Source: Chryseobacterium lathyri (GTDB lineage: Bacteria; Bacteroidota; Bacteroidia; Flavobacteriales; Weeksellaceae). Taken from it: a DNA stretch of 64,000 nt. The position numbers and the translations under genes were made by a program. Shown here piece by piece: positions 8,155-17,307 of this stretch. The first letter of the stretch is position 1; every line of letters begins with the position of its first letter. Where the stretch lies: contig NZ_JAUSSF010000003.1 of the NCBI RefSeq assembly GCF_030812195.1, positions 186,001 through 250,000 on the forward strand, written 5' to 3'. The notes beneath the pieces are model-generated. The model made no database searches. It was not told the origin of the DNA and saw only the letters and a list, made by a program, of their open reading frames with translations.

Positions 8155-8985
8155 GGGATGAAAATTAAAAAAAGATAATGAGTCTTGTAAATAAATATAA
8201 ATTTCTGTAAACGACTATTAACACTCACTTAAAAGAGATTTTTTAGTGGAGCCGATTTATAAATCGGCTCCTAAAAATTTATAAATCGGATCCACAAGTA
8301 TTTTTTTTAAACATTTATTCCTTATAGTTTTGAAATAGAAATCAAGAAATTAAAAAAAATTATACATCATGTAAAAAGACAATTTTAAAATAAATGTTAA
8401 TTTTTCTCATTTTTCATGATGTTTTGGACAAAATATGTAACAGTATGATTATATAATTTATAAAACTTTAAAGGGTGAAAATTAAAAAAAGAAAATGAAG
8501 TCTTGTAAAAAATCTAAATTTCTGTAAACGACTATTAACACTTACTTGGGAGTTGTTTTTTAGTTGATACGATTTATAAATCTGCTCCTAAAAATTTATA
8601 AATCGTATCAACAAGTATTTTTTTTATGCAGGTATTCCGTATAATTTTGAAACAGGAATCAAGAATTAAAAAAAACTTACTTAAAAAGAAATCAAATTCC
8701 GGTAAACAGCTATTGACATGCATTTTATAAAAGTTTTTTTGTTGTCATGATTTAAAAAATTTGACGTCAAAATTTTTAAATCACACCAAATTATATTTTT
8801 TTATGCATTTATCCTTTTTTTACTTTTGAAAAGGATCAGAGTTTTTAAATAATCATAATATACACATAAAAATTAAAATTCAAACAAGCGTCATTTTTTG
8901 CAATGTTTTTGTCACTTTTTACTATGTTTTGGACAAAATATATAATAGTATAATTATATATTTTACAGAACTTTACATAACCAAA
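8155..8985. repeat. Three tandem intergenic repeat units, each with a long hairpin
   Basis: Units start near 8155, 8472 and 8661; units 1 and 3 are about 320 bp and unit 2 is shorter. Shared pieces include GAAAATTAAAAAAAGA at the start, TTCTGTAAACGACTATTAAC (8203 and 8520, diverged at about 8699), a long hairpin, an oligo-T stretch, and, in units 1 and 3, TGTTTTGGACAAAATAT with about 20 further conserved bases near 8420 and 8930. Hairpin arms are 8246-8264/8277-8295 (19 bp, one mismatch), 8564-8581/8594-8611 (18 bp, perfect) and 8742-8758/8773-8789 (17 bp, three mismatches). Arm sequences differ between units but mostly stay complementary. The inner loops carry small palindromes (TTTGACGTCAAA at 8760-8771). 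No protein-coding frame is convincing across it. Confidence 0.8.
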
Positions 8986-9144
8986 CCCAAAATACTAATA
9001 ACATGAAGAACTCAATTCAGTATCAAAAAGATCAGTAATACAACTGTAGTGAAGAACAAGTAACTACAACCAATCCATTCGGAAATTTTTTCATATATCA
9101 ATATATAGAAGGAGTGTACACTTAGAAACAGTACCATAGCTTAC

Positions 9145-9390
9145 ATGATCATAGGCTACGGAAGAAGAGAATTTGCCTTAATGATTCATTGTTTAACCTT
9201 TAACATCAGATTGTCGAAAGCATCTGAGTCCTTAAATATAAAGAGGATCAGAGATAAACTATCTATCAGAAACCTCTTTAAAGAGTTTTATCAAATGTAT
9301 TTTTTAACCAAAATCCGGCAGGAATATTTTTATATTCTAAGTCTGGCAAGTGCTTTAGAAAAAAGAAGTAATCAATTCAGGTATAGCTAA
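9145..9390 (+). CDS. Possible small protein, unsupported function
   Basis: An 81-codon frame starting at ATG 9145, about 35 bp after an AAGGAG-like sequence, and ending at 9390. The product is basic and rich in Ile, Leu, Arg and Ser, without a signal peptide or recognised motif. It follows the threefold hairpin repeat and precedes the DUF6520-like gene. It may be a degraded fragment of a mobile-element gene or simply a chance frame. Confidence 0.2.
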   Translation: MIIGYGRREFALMIHCLTFNIRLSKASESLNIKRIRDKLSIRNLFKEFYQMYFLTKIRQEYFYILSLASALEKRSNQFRYS

Positions 9391-9509
9391 GAATTTCGGA
9401 TTCTTTACATACATATTATTAAACAAAGGCTTCTTTGGGTACATGCTAAGCTGCCGGATGATTAAAGTTTTTAAGGTAATCTTTTTTGATCAGAAAAAAG
9501 ACCAGCAAA

Positions 9510-9827
9510 ATGAAAATTAAGCAATTTTTAAAAATCAATGTATTAGCCATCGCTGCGCTATTATTATTTACAGGCAGTATTATGTCGTTTACATTAATGG
9601 AAAAGAAACCTGTTCTGGCGACGACCTATTTCTATAACAGCGCTGATATTTCAGCGGGAGCTTTTGCCAATCCCAGCCATTGGAACACGACCAACGCCTC
9701 GGATTGTGAGACAGACGGGGAAAGACCTTGTAGTATTGTGGTTCCTGACGGACAGACACTGGGAAGTGTATTGGCAGGAAAAACAAATGCTCAGGTACTT
9801 TCTATGAGCCCTAGCCGTAAGCCATAA
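9510..9827 (+). CDS. Small secreted protein, DUF6520-like
   Basis: A 105-residue protein with an N-terminal signal segment (MKIKQFLKINVLAIAALLLF, cleavage probably soon after a Ser/Phe-rich stretch). The mature part contains YFYNSADISAG, a tryptophan segment (HWNTTNASDCETDGERPC) and a short tail. Small Flavobacteriia proteins of the DUF6520 type have this make-up: lipid-crossing signal, a TYxYN-type segment, and paired Cys near a C-x6-8-C spacing. The ATG at 9510 is chosen over an upstream TTG at 9486 because the Lys-rich start gives a normal signal peptide. A clear terminator follows at 9864. Function is unknown; family assignment is tentative. Confidence 0.6.
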   Translation: MKIKQFLKINVLAIAALLLFTGSIMSFTLMEKKPVLATTYFYNSADISAGAFANPSHWNTTNASDCETDGERPCSIVVPDGQTLGSVLAGKTNAQVLSMSPSRKP

Positions 9828-9863
9828 CGCGTTTATTGATTAGAAGGAAAATTAGTTAATAGG

Positions 9864-9890
9864 AAGGCTGGTCATTGACCAGCCTTTTCT
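9864..9890 (+). terminator. Intrinsic terminator after the small secreted protein gene
   Basis: A 10-bp perfect stem (AAGGCTGGTC at 9864-9873 with GACCAGCCTT at 9877-9886), a 3-nt loop and a TTCT tail. It lies 37 bp past the stop at 9827 and between convergent genes, so it may also serve susD. Confidence 0.85.
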
Positions 9891-9968
9891 TCATACTTAT
9901 GTTTTCTATCTTCTTTTTTTATGATGATTATCTCAAAAGTAGTTTTTTTATATTCTTAAACTACTTTC

Positions 9969-11363
9969 TTATCTTGGATTCTGTGGCATCCCTGTGAGCT
10001 TAATAATATCTTCAGGAATAGCAATAGCATATCTAAGATCATTAGGAGGAAGCAAGTAAGTTTGTCCTTTAACAGTTCTGGTAAGGGTTATTCCTGCTCC
10101 GTCACGGTTATAACGTTTTATATCCGCCCAGCGAAGCCCCCGAAATAAAAGTTCCTTTTGTCTTTCTTTTTTAATAATCTGCAAAGCTTCTTCTTTGGAA
10201 CTGGCAGTAAAAGCCATAAAAGTTCCGGTTTTCCATCTTGTGATCAGCAAATCATTAAGCATTTTCATAGCATTGGTAATGTCACCAACGTGAGCATAAG
10301 ATTCTGCTGCGATTAAGTATAATTCATCAACGGTAACTCCTGTCATTTTTGCTGTGGAACCTCCGGTGTAGTTTCCTTTGAATAGTACCTCTCCATTAGG
10401 GTTTACCCTAAAATAAACTGTTTTTCTAAGGTCATTATCACTATAAGACTGATACAGGTTCAAAGGTATTTTTGCTACCGCAAAACGAACAGGTCCCGAA
10501 ATACGCATCGTAGCCCTTAACAGAACTTCCGCATTCATATCTTTTATAGGATAAGAATCTGCCGGATTTAGCGTATTAAAATCCATCAGGGTATTTTGAA
10601 GGCTTAGTGCCTGTAAAGAGTAGGTTAAAGCTTTCTCATAATCTCCCATAAGGAGATAAGTCCTTGCGAGATACCCTAGTGCCGTCACCTTTGAAGGTCT
10701 TGTAGCAGCGATCTGTTTTACGGGAAGTAAGTTTACTGCTTCATGTAAATCTTTTAAAATCTGGTCATAGGTCTGTTTAACAGAAGATCTTACGGAAGGA
10801 ATATTCATATCAGGATCTAAACGAAGGGGTAAACCTAAATCCCCTTGTGCTGTAGCACTGTTATAAGCCAAACACCAGATCTGTGCTGCATCCAGATAAC
10901 GGATCGCTCTTAAAGCCAGTGCCTGTCCTCTTACATTTTCTGCCCCCGAAATAGCATAAGTATCCAGATTATGAAGTACGGCATTAGAAATATAAATGGC
11001 TTTGTAACAATAAAACCAGTCATTTCCCACACCCTGATTGGTGGAAACATAATCTTTTTGCCAGGTATACAGCCTCTTATCTTCCTGATATTCCAGCGCA
11101 TCAAAATCGGCATCCGACAAATAAAATTCATCCGACGAAGCCATTCCGCTGGAAGCAAAATTGCCCAGTACGTCAGAGAGTCGGTCTAATAACGCCTGAT
11201 TGTCTTCAAGAGTTGTAGGGGTAGCAAGATTAGAATCTGACTTTTCATCCAAAAATCGGCTACAGCCACTTAAGATTGTAGATAGTATGACTAATACCAC
11301 GAATACGGCAGAATAGCCTTTAATTCTTGATTTATTTAGTGTTGTATTCATTTTTATATTCAT
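9969..11363 (-). CDS. RagB/SusD family outer-membrane nutrient-uptake lipoprotein
   Basis: A SusD-type surface lipoprotein, which caps a SusC channel and captures substrate. The 464-residue sequence has a lipoprotein signal ending LSGC (Cys about 34), so it is lipidated. FLDEKSDSNLATPTTLED follows, then TPR-like helices (for example ALGYLARTYLLMGDYEKALTYS) typical of the fold. The C-terminus carries the family ending: ELLFRGLRWADIKRYNRDG, then YLLPPNDLRYAIAIPEDII and QNPR. At 464 residues it is at the short end for the family. It lies 98 bp downstream of the SusC gene and belongs to a tlpA-susC-susD operon. The substrate cannot be read from the sequence; a TlpA-type partner rather than glycosidases argues against a glycan locus and for peptides or another compound. 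Confidence 0.95.
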   Translation of the reverse strand: MNIKMNTTLNKSRIKGYSAVFVVLVILSTILSGCSRFLDEKSDSNLATPTTLEDNQALLDRLSDVLGNFASSGMASSDEFYLSDADFDALEYQEDKRLYTWQKDYVSTNQGVGNDWFYCYKAIYISNAVLHNLDTYAISGAENVRGQALALRAIRYLDAAQIWCLAYNSATAQGDLGLPLRLDPDMNIPSVRSSVKQTYDQILKDLHEAVNLLPVKQIAATRPSKVTALGYLARTYLLMGDYEKALTYSLQALSLQNTLMDFNTLNPADSYPIKDMNAEVLLRATMRISGPVRFAVAKIPLNLYQSYSDNDLRKTVYFRVNPNGEVLFKGNYTGGSTAKMTGVTVDELYLIAAESYAHVGDITNAMKMLNDLLITRWKTGTFMAFTASSKEEALQIIKKERQKELLFRGLRWADIKRYNRDGAGITLTRTVKGQTYLLPPNDLRYAIAIPEDIIKLTGMPQNPR

Positions 11364-11461
11364 TTCTTTTTTTCAATATCAATTTTGCAATATCCTGCTA
11401 AGGCTATTCACTTAATAATATTACCTGTGAAAATTCTGCAAAACAGAATAGCTCTATAAGC

Positions 11462-14400
11462 TTAAAATTTCGCTCTAAGTCCGATGGTATACACCGATGG
11501 AGGTTTTAATCCGTTTCCTCCCAGATTAAAATCAGGGTCTATTTCGCTTTTATTAGCCTTCCATAATAAACCAAGATTGCTTAAGTTCACAAATACACTG
11601 AGGTTTTCAAAAACGTTGGATTTAAAAAGGCTTTTATCAAATTGATAAGTAAGGTTAATATACTGCAAACGGATATGATCTCCTTTCTCGACCAGCACAC
11701 TGGAACCATTATAAAAAGCATCCCTATTGGCATCACTCTGAAAAGTATTGGAAGGAACATTGGTAAAAGCTTCATCCCCCGGTTTCTGCCACCTGTTGCC
11801 ATAATCACTGTGTCCTGTCCAGCTGTTAAATAAACTCGTATAGTTGATAGAGCTTCTCCTAAAGTAATACCCCAGTTTATAGGTAATCCCAATATCCATA
11901 CTGATGTTTTTGTAGCTAAAAGAATTAATGAAAGAACCGTAAACCGTAGGTATTGCCGAACCAAAGAATTCTAAGTCTCCTACTGAGGTTCCTACTCCGG
12001 TAAGAGCAGAATAATCCTTACTGACCTGCCCGTTAAGATAGCCCATCGGGTCTCCCGTCTTGGGGTCTAATCCCGCCCACCTGTACGCAAAGATGGAATA
12101 CACTGGCTTTCCTTCGATTCCTGAAATGGGTACGGAAGAGCCATTCCCGATAAACTGTCTGGCTAAGGGATCTGACAGGTAATATTGGGTAACCTGATCA
12201 CGATAGGTACTGAAGTTAAAAATCGTATTCCATTTAAAAGTTTTATCAATGTTGAGGGTTTTGAGTTCCACATCAATGCCATGTCCTTTTATCTCTGCCA
12301 CATTGGACAGCATATAATCGATCCCTGTGGTATAATCCATCTGAGCAGGACCAAAGAGATTGGTTCCTTTTTTGGTAAAATACTCCACCGAGCCACTGAT
12401 CCGGTTATTACGGGAAGCAAAATCCAGTGCCACATTAATCATCCGTGAGGTTTCCCAGCGAAGCTTGGGATTGTAATAATTATCAAACCTAGCCATAGAA
12501 GTTCCGGTATAACGGGAAGGGTCTATATCATAAGCAATGGTGCTTACCGCTACCATTGAAGGGTCTATATTCCCGTTAAAACCATAAGAACCCCTTAGCT
12601 TTAGATAAGGAAGCCAGCCTACTTTATAAAAATTTTCTTTGGAAATTTCCCATAAAGCCCCCACAGACCAAAAGGGATTCCACTGATCATTAGTAGTCAA
12701 TCCAAAGAGATTACTGGCATCTCTTCTGAAGCTTCCAGACAAAGTATATTTATTATCATAGGTATAGGCAGCATTGGCAAAGAGGGACACAAAGCGGGTG
12801 GTACGTTTTCCCAAAGATTCTATTCTTTGTATAAATTCCATACTTCCGGTGGGAAGTAAAGGATATTGGTGGGTGTAATCTACACTGCCGGAAGACATGC
12901 GGTCTTCATTAAATCCATAATAACGGTTGGAATCATAAGTCCTGACCGCATCACGACTTTCACCTCCTGCTAATACTGACAAACTATGCCTATTCCATTT
13001 ACCGGAATAACTGAGCTGTCCCCTGATATTGTTAATCACGGTTAAGGCTCCGGATTTATCCAGAATACCTCCTTTGGGAACAATAAAAGTGTAGTTTTCA
13101 TTTCCATTACCACCATTACTATTTTCCTGTGCAAAAATATTGACATAATTTCGGGCAAAGTAGCTTTGTGCTCCATGAAGATGGTCTGAGGTGTCATGCT
13201 GGCGTTGGTACTGGTATTTAATATCTGCATCAAGACCTTTGACAATTTTATAGTTGATCCCCACATTAATCATTACTTCTGTGCCTTTCGTTTTTACCTG
13301 GTCATGCTTCCAGTCTGTTAAGGGATAATAATTCCAGTCCAGAAGTTTTCCCTGTTCAAAGCTGTCTTTATAGTTTTGGTCATAACTTTTAAATACGGCT
13401 AATGGATTACCGTTATCATCTGCCAGCTGCATATAAGGGACAAAGGAATTTCTTCCCATGATGATTCCGCCATAGCCTGTGCGCACGCTTTGGGTTTTAC
13501 TTTCTGTATAGTAGATTCCTGTGGAGAGGGAAAGCTGTTTCAAAGGCTTCCAAACATTCTGGAAGCGAAGGTTCATTCGGGCATATTTCTCACCCAAATT
13601 TCCGGTATTATCATCATAGCCCAGTGATGAGCTCCATGAAAGATCAGAGGCTCCACCCGAAAGGTTAAGGAAATACTGTCTTTTTTCTGAAGGCTGGTAC
13701 ATATAACGACGGAACTCTTCTTTAGTATCGATATTTCTCAGGAGATTAATCTTCTGGTTCGCTTCATCTGAGGTGATCAGTCCGTTTTTTTCTTTATTGA
13801 GCAAATCCACCACAAGAGACAAAACAGGATGTGAGGGAGAACTGATATCACTGTCATAGAAACCCTTCTTAAAAAGTTCTTTTTCAACATCAATGAAATC
13901 TGAGGATGAAATGGTTTTAAGATAGCTGAAATCAGGCTTAGGGCTTAAGCTGGTGTTCCATGTAAATTCTACACTTAACGGCTGATTGAACCTTCCCGTT
14001 TTGGTGGTAATGACAATTACCCCATTCGCAGCTCTGGCTCCCCAGATACTGGCTGCTGAAGCATCTTTAAGAACGGTAATGCTTTCCACTAGATTAGGGT
14101 TGATATTGCTGATGTCCCCTTCATAGGGAAAGTTATCGACAACAATCAAAGGTGCTTTGGGTCCGTTAATGGTACTGATACCCCGTATCATAAGCTTAGG
14201 TTCTCCTGAGATTCCTCTTTCAAGGATAACCCCTCCGGCAACGTTTGCCAGCCTGTCCAGAATATTGGTGCTAACTTGCTGGTTCAATAATTTATTACCC
14301 GTAAAGGTAAATGATCCTGTCGCTCTTTCTTTAGGGATTTTCTGGTATCCTGTAGAAATGTTAACACCCTCTATATTGGTTACCTTATGAGATAATACAA

Positions 14401-14680
14401 TTTTTAAAGGTTCATGAAGTGGCAAGGTTACTTCAATAGTTTTGGTAGTATAACCTGCATGGGAAACACTAAGCGTAAGCTTCTCTTCTTTGGTCTTTAA
14501 CTCAAAAAAGCCCTTCTGATCGGTGATGATAACGGATTTTGTTTTTTTATTTTGTACCGCAACACTTGCACCCTTTAAGGATAAAGCGTTTTCTTCAGTG
14601 GTAACATAACCCGAAAGGCTATGCTGTGCCAATATGGGCACAGAACAGCACAAGAGTACGGGTAATAGGAGTTTTTTCAT
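11462..14680 (-). CDS. SusC/RagA family TonB-linked outer-membrane channel
   Basis: A TonB-dependent outer-membrane transporter. It has 1072 residues with a signal peptide (MKKLLLPVLLCCSVPILAQ), a carboxypeptidase-regulatory-like domain (about 20-105), and a plug domain (about 110-230) with the SusC signature LKDASAASIWGARAANGVIV. A long beta-barrel of alternating hydrophobic and aromatic strands follows, ending in GLRAKF with terminal Phe. The length is typical of the family. With SusD downstream and the thioredoxin-fold protein upstream it forms one transcription unit on the minus strand. Active import would need TonB-ExbBD from elsewhere. Confidence 0.97.
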   Translation of the reverse strand: MKKLLLPVLLCCSVPILAQHSLSGYVTTEENALSLKGASVAVQNKKTKSVIITDQKGFFELKTKEEKLTLSVSHAGYTTKTIEVTLPLHEPLKIVLSHKVTNIEGVNISTGYQKIPKERATGSFTFTGNKLLNQQVSTNILDRLANVAGGVILERGISGEPKLMIRGISTINGPKAPLIVVDNFPYEGDISNINPNLVESITVLKDASAASIWGARAANGVIVITTKTGRFNQPLSVEFTWNTSLSPKPDFSYLKTISSSDFIDVEKELFKKGFYDSDISSPSHPVLSLVVDLLNKEKNGLITSDEANQKINLLRNIDTKEEFRRYMYQPSEKRQYFLNLSGGASDLSWSSSLGYDDNTGNLGEKYARMNLRFQNVWKPLKQLSLSTGIYYTESKTQSVRTGYGGIIMGRNSFVPYMQLADDNGNPLAVFKSYDQNYKDSFEQGKLLDWNYYPLTDWKHDQVKTKGTEVMINVGINYKIVKGLDADIKYQYQRQHDTSDHLHGAQSYFARNYVNIFAQENSNGGNGNENYTFIVPKGGILDKSGALTVINNIRGQLSYSGKWNRHSLSVLAGGESRDAVRTYDSNRYYGFNEDRMSSGSVDYTHQYPLLPTGSMEFIQRIESLGKRTTRFVSLFANAAYTYDNKYTLSGSFRRDASNLFGLTTNDQWNPFWSVGALWEISKENFYKVGWLPYLKLRGSYGFNGNIDPSMVAVSTIAYDIDPSRYTGTSMARFDNYYNPKLRWETSRMINVALDFASRNNRISGSVEYFTKKGTNLFGPAQMDYTTGIDYMLSNVAEIKGHGIDVELKTLNIDKTFKWNTIFNFSTYRDQVTQYYLSDPLARQFIGNGSSVPISGIEGKPVYSIFAYRWAGLDPKTGDPMGYLNGQVSKDYSALTGVGTSVGDLEFFGSAIPTVYGSFINSFSYKNISMDIGITYKLGYYFRRSSINYTSLFNSWTGHSDYGNRWQKPGDEAFTNVPSNTFQSDANRDAFYNGSSVLVEKGDHIRLQYINLTYQFDKSLFKSNVFENLSVFVNLSNLGLLWKANKSEIDPDFNLGGNGLKPPSVYTIGLRAKF

Positions 14681-14868
14681 AGCAAATAAATTAAAATCTG
14701 AATTTTGAATTTTAAACTTTAGGAATGGAAATTTTAAGCAGTAACAAGTAAGTAAATCATTGAATCCATAGATTTAATCTGCACGTCCATCGGCAAAGGT
14801 TTTATTCTTATATATTGATATAAGTATGTAAGTATATAAACACTGGACTCCTCATAAACACTTTACCA

Positions 14869-16158
14869 TTACTTATCCTTAATAACAAACATGTTAAGTT
14901 CCCGCTCTGCTTCCACAAGGTTAAGGTCATATTTTGAAAGTTCTTTTCTTATGGAAGCTATATCTGAAATTACTCCCATTTTTAAATCAATATTTCCTGT
15001 ATATCCGGTTTCGTCGATTATGGGGAGTGGTACTGAAGGAATTGCATTTAAGCTGTTGACCAGTGCATACACAGAGGTATTCTGAACATCTGTTTTAGGT
15101 AATGAAAATAAAAAACTCATTTCAGAGCCTTTGGTTTTTAGCTTATCTACGGCTGATGTTCTTTTTAAAACCAGACACTTTACCCTTCTTTTCTCTATTT
15201 TAGTGCTATAGTTAGCGAACTCGCTTAAGTTCTTAAGCATTAAAGGATAAAGGGAATCAGCCTTAGCCAAAGGGACAATATACTCGTAGCTGTAAAGGTT
15301 GTGGTCTTCCACTCCTCCCTCCGCATTTTTGATATAATCTAGGGGTACAGGATTTTTAACTTCTATAATTCTTCGTTTCTCACTAAAGGATTCTTTCTGT
15401 TTTTGGAAAATCTCATCGGCTATAGTGGAAAAAATCTCTAAAAGGGAAAGATTGGTAAATTGTCTTCCATATATAACTTTTCCTTCTCTGTGAAAGCCTG
15501 AGCCAAAGCCCATTCCTCTTATTCGTCCTTTAGCAAATACTGAGTAATTAACCATGCTAAGACTTTTTTCTCGGTCAAAGTCTTCCGAGAGCATGAGCGG
15601 TCTTTCTCTTCCTATTTGTACGACGGTTTGAAGGGAGGAACCTTCTCCACCTAAGATTTCATTGATAGTCTTTTCACTGACCTGAGCACCATCGGTGGTA
15701 TTGAGCAGCTTCCCGTCTTTGATCCATACGATATATGGAACTCCTTTATGAGGAAAGAGTTCATGAAATAGTTTATCTCCTGTTACCGATATCATTCCTT
15801 TAAAGCGTTGTCCGTTTTTAGTGGCAAAGAATTTTTCAAGGGTAGTACGGTCTTGGTTGCTGACTGCTAATATTTTGATTTTATCTCCAAACTTCTTCTG
15901 TAGTTCTTCCATTTTTGGGAACCCTTTAAGACAGGCACTACACCACGTATTCCAGAAATCCAGAAGGATGAGCTTGTTTTTATCTGTGGACAGGTTTAAG
16001 GTCTTCTCAGGGTGATTCACTACTTCCAGCGGTATTGTCCATACTGATGAAGGAACAGCATCACCAGGCTTAAGTTTCTTTTGCTGGCTGAAAGCCGGAA
16101 GAGAGAGCATAAGGGTAAAAACAAGGGACAGAAGCCCCCTGTAAAAGATATTTTTCAT
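14869..16158 (-). CDS. TlpA-like periplasmic thioredoxin-fold protein with extra C-terminal domain
   Basis: A 429-residue exported protein with a signal peptide (MKNIFYRGLLSLVFTLML...AFSQ). A redoxin/TlpA domain occupies about 30-170 with the active site W72-C73-S74-A75-C76 in FWNTWCSACLKG, then KILAVSNQDRTTLEKFF and the cis-Pro region KGVPYIVWIKDG. The C-terminal 250 residues are an extra domain of unknown role, often seen behind TlpA-type modules in Bacteroidota. It is the first gene of the tlpA-susC-susD unit, separated by 188 bp from susC. TlpA-type proteins reduce or oxidise periplasmic disulfides; here the linkage suggests action on the substrate or on the transporter. The CxxC is intact. 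Confidence 0.88.
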   Translation of the reverse strand: MKNIFYRGLLSLVFTLMLSLPAFSQQKKLKPGDAVPSSVWTIPLEVVNHPEKTLNLSTDKNKLILLDFWNTWCSACLKGFPKMEELQKKFGDKIKILAVSNQDRTTLEKFFATKNGQRFKGMISVTGDKLFHELFPHKGVPYIVWIKDGKLLNTTDGAQVSEKTINEILGGEGSSLQTVVQIGRERPLMLSEDFDREKSLSMVNYSVFAKGRIRGMGFGSGFHREGKVIYGRQFTNLSLLEIFSTIADEIFQKQKESFSEKRRIIEVKNPVPLDYIKNAEGGVEDHNLYSYEYIVPLAKADSLYPLMLKNLSEFANYSTKIEKRRVKCLVLKRTSAVDKLKTKGSEMSFLFSLPKTDVQNTSVYALVNSLNAIPSVPLPIIDETGYTGNIDLKMGVISDIASIRKELSKYDLNLVEAERELNMFVIKDK

Positions 16159-16550
16159 ATTTTTACTTGAATATTATATTTTATAATAGTCCTTCCCCCT
16201 CACTGTGTAAATTCGAGCATACTAAGTGTCGGAAGGGCTTTTCTCTTAATACATGAATCGTATTGATAGAAATGATTAGCTAAGAATTTTCAGATCCTAT
16301 GTACAGTGCTCTGACTTTTGCTATAGCTAGGGAAAATATATCTCATAACTATATTTACCCTTTGCTACATGCAAAAAATTTGGTTGATAAGGATGAGAAA
16401 AATTTCATAAATAAGGATTGCTCCCGCAATGGTTGTACACCCATTGTAACTGTCATACAATGCGATACATGGGATTAATCGAAAATGGCTTAGAGAAATG
16501 TAGAATGTGTACTAGCAACATGGAAATAAAAACGGCATGGGTATTCTACA
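16159..16550 (-). promoter_or_regulatory. Long noncoding leader upstream of the tlpA-susCD operon
   Basis: No protein gene of normal size is seen between tlpA and 16550. On the minus strand two overlapping stems occur near 16416-16449: CAATGG pairs with CCATTG across 8 nt, and ATTGC pairs with GCAAT across GGGA. They share the bases ATTG and so exclude each other. Closer to tlpA a 30-codon frame without ATG ends at 16199-16201 with the residues LPTLSMLEFTQ. Mutually exclusive stems are the usual layout of an attenuator or riboswitch, but no known riboswitch class was recognised. Confidence 0.4.
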
Positions 16551-16670
16551 TTATCTAATTCGGGGTACTGGTATACCTACATGCAGATAAGAGGAAGAAA
16601 CCCACGCCTAGGTCGTGAGCTTACTTACTTATCCTCTCGCATGTAAAAATTACCAGTTTTCGAATTGAGA
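16551..16670 (-). ncRNA. Imperfect 120-bp inverted repeat, candidate structured RNA
   Basis: The left half has AATTCG, ACTGGTA, ACATGC and ATAAG in order; the right half has the complements in reverse order, with short internal loops between them. This gives one long bulged hairpin whose tip lies near 16606-16618. A -7 element of the Bacteroidota type reads TATCTTTG on the minus strand at 16737-16744, so a leftward transcript would enter the hairpin from the top. It has no protein-coding character. It could be the 5' part of the tlpA leader or an independent small RNA. Confidence 0.4.
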
Positions 16671-16758
16671 TTCTAAGCAATAGCTTCTATTTTTCGTTGA
16701 AGTATCGCAAAGTTACTGTTATTGTAACTTATTTTACAAAGATATGAAAAATAATTAA

Positions 16759-16780
16759 ATCGTTCGCTAAAGCGAACGAT
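16759..16780. promoter_or_regulatory. 22-bp perfect palindrome, probable operator
   Basis: ATCGTTCGCT, two A residues, then AGCGAACGAT. It lies 30 bp before the start of the HTH gene at 16811 and just upstream of the leftward TATCTTTG element. A dimeric regulator bound here could repress both directions; the HTH protein is the obvious candidate. Confidence 0.6.
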
Positions 16781-16810
16781 AAATTTCAATTTAATCTATT
16801 CATTTGATAA

Positions 16811-17122
16811 ATGAATACTGTGAATATGCAAAATAAAGAAGTTTTAAATAGAAAAAATGTACTTGTTAATAAGCATTTGTGTAATTTCATTGAAAGTAAA
16901 TTTCTACGTGAATATCATGACCAAGAAGGTAATATCATTTCTCAAAATAAATATGCCAAACTTTGTGGTATAACTTCTTCTACAATTTCAAAGTTGAAAC
17001 TACCTGAAGGTTATGACGTTCCAATGTCAACAATTTATAATATCCTTAGACATGAATGTTATTCTTTAGAAAAGTTCTTTAAAGAGTTTGAAAATACAAA
17101 AGGTATAAATATACCAGATTAA
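16811..17122 (+). CDS. Small helix-turn-helix regulator (XRE-like)
   Basis: A 103-residue cytoplasmic protein. The central part, NKYAKLCGITSSTISKLKLP (about 48-67), has the spacing of a Cro/CI-type helix-turn-helix, and is followed by a short helix (YNILRHECYSLEKFFKEF). No other domain is present, as in small phage-type or island-type repressors. The palindrome at 16759-16780 lies directly upstream, so autoregulation is likely. The gene points toward, and ends about 185 bp from, the convergent lanthipeptide operon end; no direct link to that operon is visible. The start at 16811 is the first of two nearby ATGs. Confidence 0.75.
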   Translation: MNTVNMQNKEVLNRKNVLVNKHLCNFIESKFLREYHDQEGNIISQNKYAKLCGITSSTISKLKLPEGYDVPMSTIYNILRHECYSLEKFFKEFENTKGINIPD

Positions 17123-17307
17123 AGTCCTTATATTAATTGGATTTTTTTTATTTGTCAATTTGTTATGGCCAATTTTAGGTTAAGCAACTGTTGTGATAAT
17201 CAAAAAATAATTTCTCCATATTTTTAAGGAAAGTAAAAAAAATAGTTATGCCTACAATAATTTACTTAACGAATTATCTACTGTTCACATATGATATTGA
17301 TGATGAT

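Noticed and set aside
16199..16290. 30-codon peptide ending SMLEFTQ in the tlpA leader
   Set aside because: No ATG, GTG or TTG start at a useful place; kept only as a note in the leader entry.
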